Positions 26,729 through 35,982 of a DNA stretch of 64,000 nt are shown piece after piece. The stretch is from Spartinivicinus marinus (GTDB taxonomy: Bacteria; Pseudomonadota; Gammaproteobacteria; Pseudomonadales; Zooshikellaceae), in NCBI RefSeq assembly GCF_026309355.1, contig NZ_JAPJZK010000001.1:992001-1056000 (forward strand). The letters are read 5' to 3'. How positions within the stretch are numbered: the stretch's first letter is position 1; every line of letters starts with the position of its first letter. A program made the position numbers and the translations under genes. The notes beneath the pieces are model-generated. The model was not told where the DNA came from, did no database searches, and saw only the letters and a program-made list of their open reading frames with translations.

Positions 26729-27532
26729 ATGAATATAATCATCATTAGCTTGTTTGCTATTATCTGTTATTGCACGACTGCTATAGGTCAGGCACTGGCC
26801 ATCAAGCAAAATAAACAGTTCCGTAAATCTCTTGTTTTATTTCTGGGTTTTAGTGCATCCCTACTTCAAGCAATCAGTCTCTACCTGCTTATTCATGAGC
26901 CAAACGGTATTAACCTAGGCTTTTATAATGTCAGCTCAGTTATTTCCTGGATGATTATTAACATTGTATTACTCAGTGCTTTAAAAAAGCCTGTCGAAAG
27001 CCTGTTAATATTTCTTGCACCACTAGCAGCATTAACAATCATTTTTGCTGTGACCCAAGATGCACCAAAAACCGTCATACCTGAGCGTGATTTTGGTATG
27101 CTTGGCCACATCCTATTTTCAATTCTGGCCTACAGTATTCTTACTATTGCGGCTTTTCAGGCTGTTCTACTGGCTTACCAAAACTATAAGCTCAAACATC
27201 ATCAGCTCAAGGGAATCCTTAAAGTTTTTCCACCACTACAAACAATGGAAAGTCTGTTATTTGAGTTTGTCTGGGCAGGTTTAATTTTACTTACTGCATC
27301 ACTTGCCACTGGCTTTTTATTTGTTGATGACTTACTAGCACAACACTTGGCTCATAAAACACTCTTATCTATATTCGCTTGGCTGGTCTTTGCCACCCTA
27401 TTATGGGGTCGCCATCAGTTAGGCTGGCGAGGCAATACCGCAATTAAATGGACGATTAGTGGCACTACACTACTTATGCTTTCTTATTTTGGCAGCAAGT
27501 TTGTGCTAGACCTGGTTTTGCAGGGAAGATAA
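26729..27532 (+). CDS. CcsA/ResC-like cytochrome c assembly membrane protein
   Basis: A 267-residue inner-membrane protein with about eight hydrophobic segments. It belongs to the family of cytochrome c biogenesis-like proteins (YpjD/CcsA-like) that sit beside ffh in gammaproteobacteria. The segment from HILFSILAYSILTIAAFQAV to FEFVWAGLILLTASLATGF and TLLSIFAWLVFATLLWGRHQLGWRG (quoted here in part) carries the expected His and Trp residues. The exact function of this branch is unknown. No strong ribosome site precedes the ATG. A CorC-like gene follows 108 bases downstream on the same strand. Confidence 0.82.
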   Translation: MNIIIISLFAIICYCTTAIGQALAIKQNKQFRKSLVLFLGFSASLLQAISLYLLIHEPNGINLGFYNVSSVISWMIINIVLLSALKKPVESLLIFLAPLAALTIIFAVTQDAPKTVIPERDFGMLGHILFSILAYSILTIAAFQAVLLAYQNYKLKHHQLKGILKVFPPLQTMESLLFEFVWAGLILLTASLATGFLFVDDLLAQHLAHKTLLSIFAWLVFATLLWGRHQLGWRGNTAIKWTISGTTLLMLSYFGSKFVLDLVLQGR

Positions 27533-27640
27533 ACTGATTTAACAAACAAACTCATCCAAGTGCTTACTGGTTTTTTCGTAACCACTTATTCATGAACAAT
27601 TTGGGTGAGCATATTACGCTTGGCAACATGAGGTTAATTC

Positions 27641-28903
27641 TTGAACGAAGTGCCCCTTGGCTTCCTATTTGGAGCCCTGTTTGTACTCATTTTACTTTCA
27701 GCATTTTTTTCCAGCTCCGAAACCGGGATGATGGCATTAAACCGCTACCGGCTTCGTCACTTAGTCAATAGCAAACATCGTGCGGCTACCCTCGCCAGCC
27801 GTTTGCTTGAGCGGCCTGATCGGCTCATCGGGGTCATTTTAATCGGCAATAACTTCGTTAATATTCTTGCTTCTTCAATAGCTACTGTAATTGCCATTAG
27901 AGTTTTGGGGGAAGCAGGCATTGTTATAGCAACAGTGCTACTTACTCTAGTTATTTTGATTTTTGCCGAAGTAACACCTAAGACACTAGCAGCATTACAC
28001 CCAGAGCGTATTGCGTTTCCAGCAGCATACCTTTTACGCCCACTACTCATCTTATTATTTCCAGTGGTCTGGCTTATTAATGGCATCACCAATAACTTAC
28101 TGCGTTTATTTGGTGTCAATCCTAATGAAAATCAGCAAGACCACCTTAGCACCGAGGAATTTCGCACTCTAGTTCATGAAACACCAGGTATTATTCCCCG
28201 CAAGCGCAAAGGAATGGTATTAGGCATTTTAGACCTAGAAAATGTCAGCGTTGATGACATTATGGTGCCCCGCCAAGAGATTATTGGTATTGATATTGAC
28301 GATGACATAGAAACTATCATTAGCCAGCTACAAGACTGTCAGCATACTCGCTTACCTATTTATAAAGACGATATCAACAACATTATTGGCGTCCTTCATA
28401 TGCGTAATGCGGCTCGCTTTTTAGCGACTGGCACACCAAGTAAAGCAGATTTATTACAGGAAATTGCAGAGCCTTACTTTATTTTAGAGAACACACCATT
28501 ACACACTCAGCTATTTAACTTTCAAAAAGAAAAGTTACGTATTGCCTTTGTTGTAGATGAATATGGTGATGTTGAAGGTTTAATTACCTTAGAAGATATT
28601 CTTGAAGAAATTGTGGGTGAATTCACCACCGATATGTCTGATGATAGTGAGGGTATCAAAGTACAACCTGATGGTTCTTTTCTCATTGATGGCTCAGCTA
28701 ATATTCGAGACATCAATCGACTATTGAAATGGGACCTACCCAGCAATGGTCCTAAAACACTAAATGGATTGATTACTGAGTATCTTGAAACTATTCCCGA
28801 AACCAAAGTTTGCTTAAAAGTAGGCACCTACTTAATAGAAATTCTACAAATTAAAGACAATGTTATTAAGCAAGCAAAAGTTTCACTAAAAAAGAAAAGA
28901 TAG
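27641..28903 (+). CDS. CNNM/CorC-HlyC family transporter-like protein with CBS domains
   Basis: A 420-residue membrane protein. An N-terminal DUF21/CNNM transmembrane domain spans about residues 1-185 (SAFFSSSETGMMALNRYRL is the family hallmark). A CBS pair at about 200-325 (VDDIMVPRQEIIGID, VVDEYGDVEGLITLEDILEEIVG) and a C-terminal CorC_HlyC domain follow. The family is tied to magnesium and divalent cation homeostasis. The old haemolysin label is misleading. The start is a TTG with GAGG 8 bases upstream; an ATG nearby is out of frame. It follows the CcsA-like gene, as in Pseudomonas. Confidence 0.92.
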   Translation: MNEVPLGFLFGALFVLILLSAFFSSSETGMMALNRYRLRHLVNSKHRAATLASRLLERPDRLIGVILIGNNFVNILASSIATVIAIRVLGEAGIVIATVLLTLVILIFAEVTPKTLAALHPERIAFPAAYLLRPLLILLFPVVWLINGITNNLLRLFGVNPNENQQDHLSTEEFRTLVHETPGIIPRKRKGMVLGILDLENVSVDDIMVPRQEIIGIDIDDDIETIISQLQDCQHTRLPIYKDDINNIIGVLHMRNAARFLATGTPSKADLLQEIAEPYFILENTPLHTQLFNFQKEKLRIAFVVDEYGDVEGLITLEDILEEIVGEFTTDMSDDSEGIKVQPDGSFLIDGSANIRDINRLLKWDLPSNGPKTLNGLITEYLETIPETKVCLKVGTYLIEILQIKDNVIKQAKVSLKKKR

Positions 28904-28930
28904 CCCCTCTCAATAAAGCAAGGCTTACAA

Positions 28931-28974
28931 CTGAATATTTCACCTAAACATATATCGGCTGGAGAAATATTCAG
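28931..28974. repeat. Perfect 11-base inverted repeat
   Basis: CTGAATATTTC at 28931-28941 and GAAATATTCAG at 28964-28974, between the convergent CorC-like and NUDIX genes. The 22-base loop and absent T-run make a simple intrinsic terminator unlikely, though it may act as a shared 3' end structure. Confidence 0.5.
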
Positions 28975-28975
28975 A

Positions 28976-29599
28976 TTACTTATTCTTCATGCTGACAAAT
29001 TTATCAATAATTTCAGGGTCTCGTTGAGGCCAGTCACAACTGATATCTGCATCAAAGCCAATATTTAGCAAATCAACCAGCATCAGTGCAGTTAGCCCCC
29101 AGATCTTAAACTGCTCATAACAAAAATAAGGAATCTGATAAAACTCCCCAAAAAACTCAATCTGATCAAATTTCAGGTGTCTTGGCTCTAAAAAAAATGC
29201 CAAGGGTGCCCTAAAGATCAAGTCCAGTTCATCCAGGTTTGGGGTTAATGCTACCTGGGATGGAATTAACCCCACAAATGGGACCACTTTTAATCCAAAT
29301 CGGGAAGCTAAAGGGTTGAGCCGGCCTAATGGCGTAACATGGTCTGCAGTAAGATTGATTTCCTCATAAGACTCCCTCAACGCAGTAAACCACAAACTCT
29401 GATCTGACTCATCCCGCTTACCACCAGGAAAAGCCACTTCACCACTGTGAGTAGATAAGTGAGCAGCACGTAAGGTAAAAATAATTTCTGGATTTCTAGG
29501 GTGATCCGTTATAGGTAGCAATACAGCCGCTTCAGGCAAATCTACAGCCAGCTCACTTTCAGGGTTGTTCGTTAGGGCTTTATACAGTTTATTTATCAT
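28976..29599 (-). CDS. NUDIX hydrolase, CoA pyrophosphatase (NudL) type
   Basis: A 207-residue NUDIX protein. The box reads GEVAFPGGKRDESD, then ALRESYEEINL. The FPGGK form with the upstream LPITDHPRNPEIIFTLRAAHL (quoted in part) matches the CoA-pyrophosphatase subfamily, which cleaves CoA to 3',5'-ADP and phosphopantetheine. Length fits NudL. The ribosome site is weak. It is convergent with the CorC-like gene, and a 434-base gap lies upstream. Confidence 0.85.
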   Translation of the reverse strand: MINKLYKALTNNPESELAVDLPEAAVLLPITDHPRNPEIIFTLRAAHLSTHSGEVAFPGGKRDESDQSLWFTALRESYEEINLTADHVTPLGRLNPLASRFGLKVVPFVGLIPSQVALTPNLDELDLIFRAPLAFFLEPRHLKFDQIEFFGEFYQIPYFCYEQFKIWGLTALMLVDLLNIGFDADISCDWPQRDPEIIDKFVSMKNK

Positions 29600-30033
29600 T
29601 AATTATAGAAAACATAATGTTTAACAGAGACTCAGTCCTTGGATTATGACACCAGCTCCTGGCAAATTAGCAGTGGCTTCTGCCATTAAAGTTAATGTAA
29701 TGCTGCTATTGTGAAAGAAATAATAAGCTTCAGCAACACGCAGTGATGTCAGTGTACTTCACAGGCACATATAGCAAATTCATCTAATAAAACCTCTACA
29801 AAACTAAAATAGCACTTAGTCTAAACTTGACAGCCTAACATTCTGTTTTGGTTACCTTTTTTATTTCAGAGTTCCTTATTTTTCTGCTTATTCTAGCTGG
29901 CCTCTAAATTGCGTGTGAATCAGTCAACATACAAGTGTTCTAATAGTCAGGTAGGATAAAGTTTCATCAGTTAGCTCTGTCAAACGGAAACAGGCGCAGG
30001 TTAAAGGATGAAGCTGTAATTCATGAAGAAGTA
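29600..30033. other. Intergenic region upstream of the DUF3135-like gene
   Basis: 434 bases between divergent genes. I see no gene. A TTGACA hexamer at 29827-29832 could be a -35 element for the plus-strand genes, but no good -10 stands at the right distance. ACATAATGT near 29609 is a small palindrome close to the NUDIX start. Confidence 0.4.
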
Positions 30034-30423
30034 ATGGGTGATTATATGAAGTCAAACCTTCCAGATTTTGATGAGTTGTTGTTTCTCGCCAATAACAAGC
30101 CAGATGATCTGGAAAGGCTCAGGAAACAGTTAATTGAAGAAGCAATCCAAGACGCCCCCCCTGAATACCAAAGAAGATTACGCGGCATTCAATTTCAGGT
30201 TGATATGAAAATCCGCCAATCATCAAACCCTATGAGTGCTTGTGTTGCTATATCAAAACTAATGTATGAGTCTTTACATCAACTGCAACTATCTCTTACC
30301 GACCCTGAGCATGCACAACTTACTCGCAAACGACTCAATGGCGAACTGCCTGCTGAAGATGGAACGGCTCCTGCTGATGTAATTTGCTTAACCAGCCGCC
30401 GCACAGCTGCACCCTCTATTTAA
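30034..30423 (+). CDS. DUF3135-like protein of unknown function
   Basis: A 129-residue protein. It starts with the LPDFDELLFLANNKPDDLERLR pattern (residues about 8-29, quoted loosely). An acidic and helical middle includes PPEYQRRLRGIQFQVDM, and the protein ends RRTAAPSI. This matches my memory of the DUF3135 family found in gammaproteobacteria, for which no function is known. No membrane segment or signal peptide is seen. ATGs at 30034 and 30046 could both start it. A NUDIX gene follows 55 bases downstream, so they may be co-transcribed. Confidence 0.7.
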   Translation: MGDYMKSNLPDFDELLFLANNKPDDLERLRKQLIEEAIQDAPPEYQRRLRGIQFQVDMKIRQSSNPMSACVAISKLMYESLHQLQLSLTDPEHAQLTRKRLNGELPAEDGTAPADVICLTSRRTAAPSI

Positions 30424-30478
30424 CTTCACATCACTATCCAGTATATACTCATAGCCTCAAATGGAAAAAGGCGAGGCT

Positions 30479-31024
30479 ATGAAATACTGCTCTCAATGTG
30501 GAAAGCTGGTTGCACTCTTCATTCCGACAGGTGACAACCGCCCTCGCTATGTGTGCAGTCACTGTCAGACCATCCACTACCAAAACCCTAAAATAGTTGC
30601 AGGTTGCCTGCCCGTTTATAAAGAATTAATACTGCTTTGCAAAAGAGCTATTGAGCCAAGAAAGAGTTTTTGGACACTTCCTGCAGGTTTTATGGAGCTA
30701 GGCGAAACGACTCTTCAGGCCGCTCAACGAGAAACTTGGGAAGAAGCCCTGGCGACCGTAGAACAACTAGAGTTATACACTGTTTTTAATCTACCCCATA
30801 TCAGCCAGGTTTATATGATTTTCCGCGCCCAACTTAAAGAACCAAAGTTTGGGTCTGGAGAAGAATCTTATGACGTTCAATTATTCAATGAAACTGATAT
30901 ACCCTGGCAGCAACTGGCGTTCCCTACCATCGAAAAAACCCTTCAGCATTACTTTGTCGATCGTCAATCAGGTAGTTTTCCGGTCAGGGTTGAAGATATT
31001 ACTCAATCGATCAAAAAGCGATAA
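30479..31024 (+). CDS. NUDIX hydrolase with N-terminal zinc ribbon
   Basis: A 181-residue protein. A zinc-ribbon-like pair, CSQCG near residue 4 and CSHC near 28, precedes the NUDIX box (LPAGFMELGETTLQAAQRE and TWEEALATV). The layout resembles the NADH pyrophosphatase and ADP-ribose pyrophosphatase groups, but the substrate cannot be assigned. I start at ATG 30479 because AAGG lies 7 bases upstream and the zinc ribbon follows directly. An in-frame ATG at 30461 would add six residues. A palindromic repeat begins 27 bases after the stop. Confidence 0.85.
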   Translation: MKYCSQCGKLVALFIPTGDNRPRYVCSHCQTIHYQNPKIVAGCLPVYKELILLCKRAIEPRKSFWTLPAGFMELGETTLQAAQRETWEEALATVEQLELYTVFNLPHISQVYMIFRAQLKEPKFGSGEESYDVQLFNETDIPWQQLAFPTIEKTLQHYFVDRQSGSFPVRVEDITQSIKKR

Positions 31025-31050
31025 AGCTAGCTTTAACTCATCCAACTAAT

Positions 31051-31178
31051 TATAGCCAAAGCGAATGGCTTTTAGGGGCGGCCGTCGAGCGATGAAGCCC
31101 CATGAGTTTATGTTTTTATCAATGATTGGGGTGAAGAACGATGACAACAAACCCTAAAAGTCATTCGCGAAGGGTATA
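31051..31178. repeat. Nested palindromic intergenic element (long copy)
   Basis: A 128-base element with 27-base terminal arms at 31051-31077 and 31152-31178 that match in inverted orientation at 22 of 27 positions. The shared core is GCGAATGGCTTTTAGGG on the left. The inside has CCCCA and TGGGG as a second, smaller stem. An 18-base stretch of the right arm recurs at 13261-13278. It has the look of a MITE or REP/BIME-like repeat. The right end lies inside the 3' end of the NIF3-like gene. Confidence 0.75.
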
Positions 31179-31487
31179 CAAGTCAGCTAACTGCCATACA
31201 TCATATGCAGGCTCTTCATAAGGGTGAGCCTGCTTCATAGCTTGAATTACATTAGACACATACTGATCAGCACAAACCATTTCCACCCGATATTCTTCAA
31301 CTGTTTCTACCTGATCCGTTTGTCCTAAATAAGGGTTACTACCAGCCAGTGGTCGAAATTGCCCCTGCCCCTTTACTTGCCAAGAGCAACAATCATAATC
31401 CCCAATTTTTCCTGCACCAGCTTGAAACATGGCACTTTTTACTAATTCTAATGCTTCTTCTGGAATAAAAACCGCTATCTTATACAT
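31161..31487 (-). CDS. NIF3/YqfO-like single-domain protein
   Basis: A 108-residue protein of the small YqfO/NIF3 N-terminal-like family (CutA-type fold). It has the family's MYKIAVFIPEEALELVKSAM start, GAGKIGDYDCCSW, FRPLAGSNPYLG, and MKQAHPYEEPAYDVWQL near the end. Its biochemical function is not established. I start at ATG 31487, which matches the family and has GGGAGG about 11 bases upstream. The open frame runs further up without similarity. The final five residues (YTLRE) and the stop are encoded by the arm of the palindromic repeat at 31152-31178, so the natural C terminus was probably altered by that element. Confidence 0.82.
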   Translation of the reverse strand: MYKIAVFIPEEALELVKSAMFQAGAGKIGDYDCCSWQVKGQGQFRPLAGSNPYLGQTDQVETVEEYRVEMVCADQYVSNVIQAMKQAHPYEEPAYDVWQLADLYTLRE

Positions 31488-31654
31488 TTGATAATTCGCC
31501 TCCCTGATATAAAGTGGGTATTGTAATATGTTATGAGTACAGCAAAGACAAGGCAAAAATCAGCAAAAAGGCGGAGTTTATACTTAATAAATGAGCATTT
31601 TGAGCTAATTTTTAACACAGCACTTTCAAGCACATTAGTTTTTCAACCCCCTCC

Positions 31655-31695
31655 AAAATCAAAAAGCCTGGAAAATAGCCAGGCTTTTTGATTTT
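31655..31695. terminator. Bidirectional terminator between purL and the NIF3-like gene
   Basis: A perfect 17-base-pair stem, starting AAAATCAAAAAGCCTGG at 31655, with a 7-base loop and the complementary arm at 31679-31695. It lies just after the purL stop. The AT-rich outer arms supply T-runs in both directions. Confidence 0.92.
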
Positions 31696-31712
31696 AAATA
31701 TTGGTTAATGAC

Positions 31713-34700
31713 TTACCCAAGCCAAACCCGTGCATTTTGGAACAAGCGTAGCCATGGAGAGTCCTCTCCCCAGCTATCAGGCGCCCAAGAGTATTGCACT
31801 GTGCGAAACACTCGCTCAGGATGCGGCATCATAATAGTGACGCGCCCATCGCTAGTTGTGACCCCAGTAATACCGGCAGGGGAGCCATTAGGATTAGCAG
31901 GATAAGCTTCCGTCACTTGGCCATGGTTATCGACATAGCGCAAGGCTACTTGTTTTGCTGCATCCAGATTTTGCTGCCGGTCAGCTGTTAGCTCTGCATA
32001 ACCTTCGCCATGAGAAACAGCGATTGGCATTCTTGAACCAACCATGCCTTGCAATAAAACCGAAGGAGAATCCTGCACTTCAACCATGGCTAAACGGGCT
32101 TCGAACTGCTCAGACTGGTTGCGAACAAAATGGGGCCAGTGCTCTGCACCCGGAATTAGCTCTCGCAAATTCGACAGCATTTGACAACCATTACATACCC
32201 CTAGCGCAAACGTATCTTGTCTGGCAAAAAAATCAGCGAACTGTTGTCTGGCGACATCATTAAATAGAATTGACTTGGCCCAGCCTTCACCAGCACCCAA
32301 GACGTCTCCATAAGAAAAGCCACCACAGGCAGCCATGCCTTTAAACTCAGCAAGCGAAGCTTTTCCTGACAAGATATCACTCATGTGAACATCGACTGAG
32401 GTAAAGCCTGTCCGATCAAAAGCCGCAGCCATTTCAACCTGGCTATTCACCCCCTGCTCACGTAATACAGCTAATTTGGGTTTTGCGGACAAGTTTAGGT
32501 AAGGAACTGCTATATTTTCCTCAGACTTAAAGCTCAATTCAGCATGCAGCCCTGGATCATTCTGCTGCAACAGTTGGTCAAACTCCTGCTGTGCGCAGCC
32601 GGGGTTGTCTCTAAGGGCTTGAATCTGATAGCTGGTTTCAGCCCACCAGCGCTGATACTGTTGACGGCTATTACTCAGCACCTGCTGGCCATTTAGTTTG
32701 AAGTCTATTTGCTGGGCAGCATTAAGCTGACCAACTTCATGAACCAGCTCAGCAATACCTGCTTGTTCAAACTGCCGCTTTACAACTGCCAAGTCAGCTT
32801 GTTTAACTTGAACCACAGCACCTAATTCTTCAGCAAACAATGTTGCAGCCAACTCCTCTTGGCTAGCTGCAAGCCCAGTTAAGTCGATAGAAATACCTGT
32901 ACGGCCAGCAAAAGCCATTTCTACCAGCGTAGTAAACAGACCACCATCCGATCTGTCGTGATAGGCCAACAACTTTTGCTCAGCATTTAATGCTTGTATT
33001 GCAGAGAAAAAACCTTTTAGTAATTGAGGGTCATCCAAGTCAGCTGCTTGTTGGCCAACCGCATTATAAACTTGCGCTAATGCTGAGCCACCTAAGCGAT
33101 TCTTACCCTGTCCCAAATCGATAAACAGTAAAACTGTTTCACCTTGATCTGTTCTTAGCTGTGGCGTCAAAGATAAACGAGCATCTTCAACAGGCGCAAA
33201 TGCCGAGATGATTAAAGACAGTGGAGAAGTCACCGACTTATCATTACCTTGCTCATCGGTCCACTGGGTTTTCATCGACATGGAATCTTTACCCACTGGA
33301 ATCGTAACCCCCAACTCCGGGCATAACTCCATTCCTACTGCTTTGACTGCGTCATAGAGGTTAGCGTCTTCCCCTGGGTGACCTGCCGCCGCCATCCAGT
33401 TGGCAGACAGTTTGATATCACTGATTTGCTTGATTTTAGTAGAAGCGATATTAGTAATGGCTTCACCAATCGCCATTCGGCCTGAAGCGGCTGCATCCAA
33501 TAGTGCTACTGGCGTACGCTCTCCCATTGCCATAGCTTCACCAGTAAAGCTATTCAGTGTTGAAGTTGTCACTGCAGCATCTGCTACTGGCACCTGCCAA
33601 GGGCCAACCATTTGATCACGAGCCACTAAGCCAGTCACAGTACGGTCACCAATAGTGATCAAAAAACTTTTGCTGGCTACTGTTGGGAGCTTCAACACCC
33701 GCTCAGCAGCATCAGCCAAGTCAATTTTCTTACTGTTAAATGCTACCTGCTCTGTTTTTACCCGTGTAATATCCCGGTGCATCCGTGGCGCTTTGCCTAA
33801 CAATACCTCAAGCGGCATTTCTACTGGCTTATTGTCGAAATGTTCATCAGTAACTACTAAGTCCTTTGCTTCAGTCGCTTCACCCACAATGGAATAAGGG
33901 CAGCGCTCACGCTGACAAATCGCTTCAAACTGGGGTAGGTTCTCTGGGGCAACAGCTAATACATAGCGCTCTTGAGATTCATTACACCAGATCGCCAGAG
34001 GTGACATACCTGGCTCATCATTGGGGACATTACGCAGCTCGAACTTTCCTCCGCGGTCACCATCACTCACCAGTTCTGGAAACGCATTGGAAAGTCCACC
34101 TGCACCTACATCATGAATAAATGCAATCGGGTTATCACTACCCAACTGCCAGCACTGATCGATGACTTCCTGACAACGACGCTCCATTTCCGGGTTATCC
34201 CGCTGCACAGAAGCAAAGTCTAAATCCTCGGTACTCTCACCGGTAGTCATGGATGAAGCGGCACCGCCCCCCAGACCAATTTGCATCGCCGGGCCACCAA
34301 GCACAACCAGCTTGGCACCAACAGGGATCTCACCTTTTTCCACATGCTCAGCGCGAATGTTGCCTAAACCACCCGCTATCATGATTGGCTTGTGATAACC
34401 TCTGACTTCATCACCATCAGGCCCATTAATGGTTTGTTCGTAGGTTCGAAAATAGCCACACAAATTCGGGCGACCAAACTCATTATTAAACCCCGCACCA
34501 CCCAGTGGGCCTTCCACCATAATATCCAGTGCAGACACAATCCGGTTTGGCTTACCATTATCGACTTCCCAAGGCTGAGTAAAGCCAGGGATTTTTAAAT
34601 TAGAAACGGTAAAACCTGTTAAGCCTGCTTTGGGTTTAGCCCCACATCCCGTTGCACCTTCATCTCTTATTTCGCCACCAGATCCGGTAGAAGCACCAGG

Positions 34701-35618
34701 GTAGGGAGCAATTGCAGTGGGGTGGTTATGGGTTTCCACCTTCATGAGGATATGCACATCCTCTTGATTGTAACCGTATTCTTTGGTTGCCGGGTTGGGG
34801 AAGAAGCGGTCAGCCTGATGTCCCTCAATAACCGCTGCATTATCTTTATAAGCAGATAGCACCCCTTCCTTGTGCATTTGGTAAGTATTTTTGATCATCG
34901 CAAATAGCGAGCGACCTTGCTGTTCACCATCAATTGACCAGCTGGCATTAAATATTTTATGACGACAGTGCTCTGAGTTTGCCTGGGCAAACATCATTAA
35001 CTCAACATCTGTAGGATTTCGCTGTAATTTATTCTGATAACTGTCGTATAAATAGTCGACCTCATCATCCGCTAATGCCAGGCCAAGCGTCGTATTTGCT
35101 TGCACTAATGCTTCTCGCCCCTCTTCCTGGACAGGAATATAGTTCAATGGTGCTGGAGCGTCCTCTGCAAATAAAGCCACCGCTTCATCTGTGGTATAGC
35201 AGACTGCTTGAGTCATTCGGTCATACAGTGACTGTGATAATGTCTGCAGTTGCCCTTTATTTAACGGGTGATTGGTTGTGATGAAATAAGCTACACCACG
35301 CTCAACCCGCTTTATTTTTTGCAGACCACAATTGTGTGCAATATTGGTCGCCTTACTTGACCAGGGGGAGATAGTACCAGGCCTAGGAATAATCAGCAGC
35401 CTTTCACCTTGAGTGTGGTGTTCTTTAATATTCGGACCATAAGTCAGCAGCTTGGTTAGAACAGTTTGTTCTTTGACAGATAATGGCTCTGCCAAATCCA
35501 CCAAATGGATATATTCTGCATAAATATCAGTTGTTTCCGGATGAAGTTGTTTCAGTTTTTGTAACAGCTTCTGACGACGAAAGTCGGATAGTGCAGGGGT
35601 TCCACGCAACTCAAGCAT
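31713..35618 (-). CDS. purL: Phosphoribosylformylglycinamidine synthase
   Basis: Large single-chain PurL (1301 residues) that makes FGAM from FGAR, glutamine and ATP in purine synthesis. An N-terminal PurS-like region and two AIRS-type ATPase halves are followed by a C-terminal glutaminase. The conserved [20 protein letters not shown] and [12 protein letters not shown] (nucleophile Cys) with SHGEGYAE are clear. I start at ATG 35618 ([14 protein letters not shown]), which matches the family start and has GAGG 8 bases upstream. The open frame extends 16 codons further without similarity. It is divergent from mltF, as in Pseudomonas and E. coli relatives. Confidence 0.98.
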   Translation of the reverse strand: MLELRGTPALSDFRRQKLLQKLKQLHPETTDIYAEYIHLVDLAEPLSVKEQTVLTKLLTYGPNIKEHHTQGERLLIIPRPGTISPWSSKATNIAHNCGLQKIKRVERGVAYFITTNHPLNKGQLQTLSQSLYDRMTQAVCYTTDEAVALFAEDAPAPLNYIPVQEEGREALVQANTTLGLALADDEVDYLYDSYQNKLQRNPTDVELMMFAQANSEHCRHKIFNASWSIDGEQQGRSLFAMIKNTYQMHKEGVLSAYKDNAAVIEGHQADRFFPNPATKEYGYNQEDVHILMKVETHNHPTAIAPYPGASTGSGGEIRDEGATGCGAKPKAGLTGFTVSNLKIPGFTQPWEVDNGKPNRIVSALDIMVEGPLGGAGFNNEFGRPNLCGYFRTYEQTINGPDGDEVRGYHKPIMIAGGLGNIRAEHVEKGEIPVGAKLVVLGGPAMQIGLGGGAASSMTTGESTEDLDFASVQRDNPEMERRCQEVIDQCWQLGSDNPIAFIHDVGAGGLSNAFPELVSDGDRGGKFELRNVPNDEPGMSPLAIWCNESQERYVLAVAPENLPQFEAICQRERCPYSIVGEATEAKDLVVTDEHFDNKPVEMPLEVLLGKAPRMHRDITRVKTEQVAFNSKKIDLADAAERVLKLPTVASKSFLITIGDRTVTGLVARDQMVGPWQVPVADAAVTTSTLNSFTGEAMAMGERTPVALLDAAASGRMAIGEAITNIASTKIKQISDIKLSANWMAAAGHPGEDANLYDAVKAVGMELCPELGVTIPVGKDSMSMKTQWTDEQGNDKSVTSPLSLIISAFAPVEDARLSLTPQLRTDQGETVLLFIDLGQGKNRLGGSALAQVYNAVGQQAADLDDPQLLKGFFSAIQALNAEQKLLAYHDRSDGGLFTTLVEMAFAGRTGISIDLTGLAASQEELAATLFAEELGAVVQVKQADLAVVKRQFEQAGIAELVHEVGQLNAAQQIDFKLNGQQVLSNSRQQYQRWWAETSYQIQALRDNPGCAQQEFDQLLQQNDPGLHAELSFKSEENIAVPYLNLSAKPKLAVLREQGVNSQVEMAAAFDRTGFTSVDVHMSDILSGKASLAEFKGMAACGGFSYGDVLGAGEGWAKSILFNDVARQQFADFFARQDTFALGVCNGCQMLSNLRELIPGAEHWPHFVRNQSEQFEARLAMVEVQDSPSVLLQGMVGSRMPIAVSHGEGYAELTADRQQNLDAAKQVALRYVDNHGQVTEAYPANPNGSPAGITGVTTSDGRVTIMMPHPERVFRTVQYSWAPDSWGEDSPWLRLFQNARVWLG

Positions 35619-35982
35619 TCTAGGACCTCTGAGTGAGCGATGAGGGTTGAAAATCGGGCGTATCATACTGTATCTGACCTCAGGCAGCTACTTGTCTTAA
35701 TGGTCAACACGCTACACCTGGTTTTCCAATTGTAGATAACTTAATCCGGATGTTTTATGAATTCGCATAAAAATGATGTAGAGCCCTTATTTGTAAGTGC
35801 ATAGACTTTCACAGCGAAATTTTTGGAAAAGGCTCGTTTTAGAGATTTCGAGTGGCTGAAAAAATATTCTCTGTTGAAACAATGAGCAAATAAGGTTATG
35901 CAGAACTTTATGAAACACCTAGGTTAAAGTATGATGGCTGAAAATTTGTGATGTACATCATGCAAGTAATTTACGTAACCGA
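35619..35982. other. Divergent intergenic region between purL and mltF
   Basis: 364 bases without a gene. It contains a perfect 12-base palindrome, TGATGTACATCA at 35949-35960, 22 bases before mltF. It also has a TTTTATG/CATAAAA hairpin at 35753-35772 and an 8-base inverted repeat CTTATTTG/CAAATAAG at 35786-35793 and 35887-35894. The palindrome could be an operator. I cannot name its regulator. A PurR-type operator for purL is not evident. Confidence 0.45.

Noticed and set aside
33400-34598. Several plus-strand frames inside purL
   Set aside because: All are antisense shadows of the long, well-matched PurL frame.
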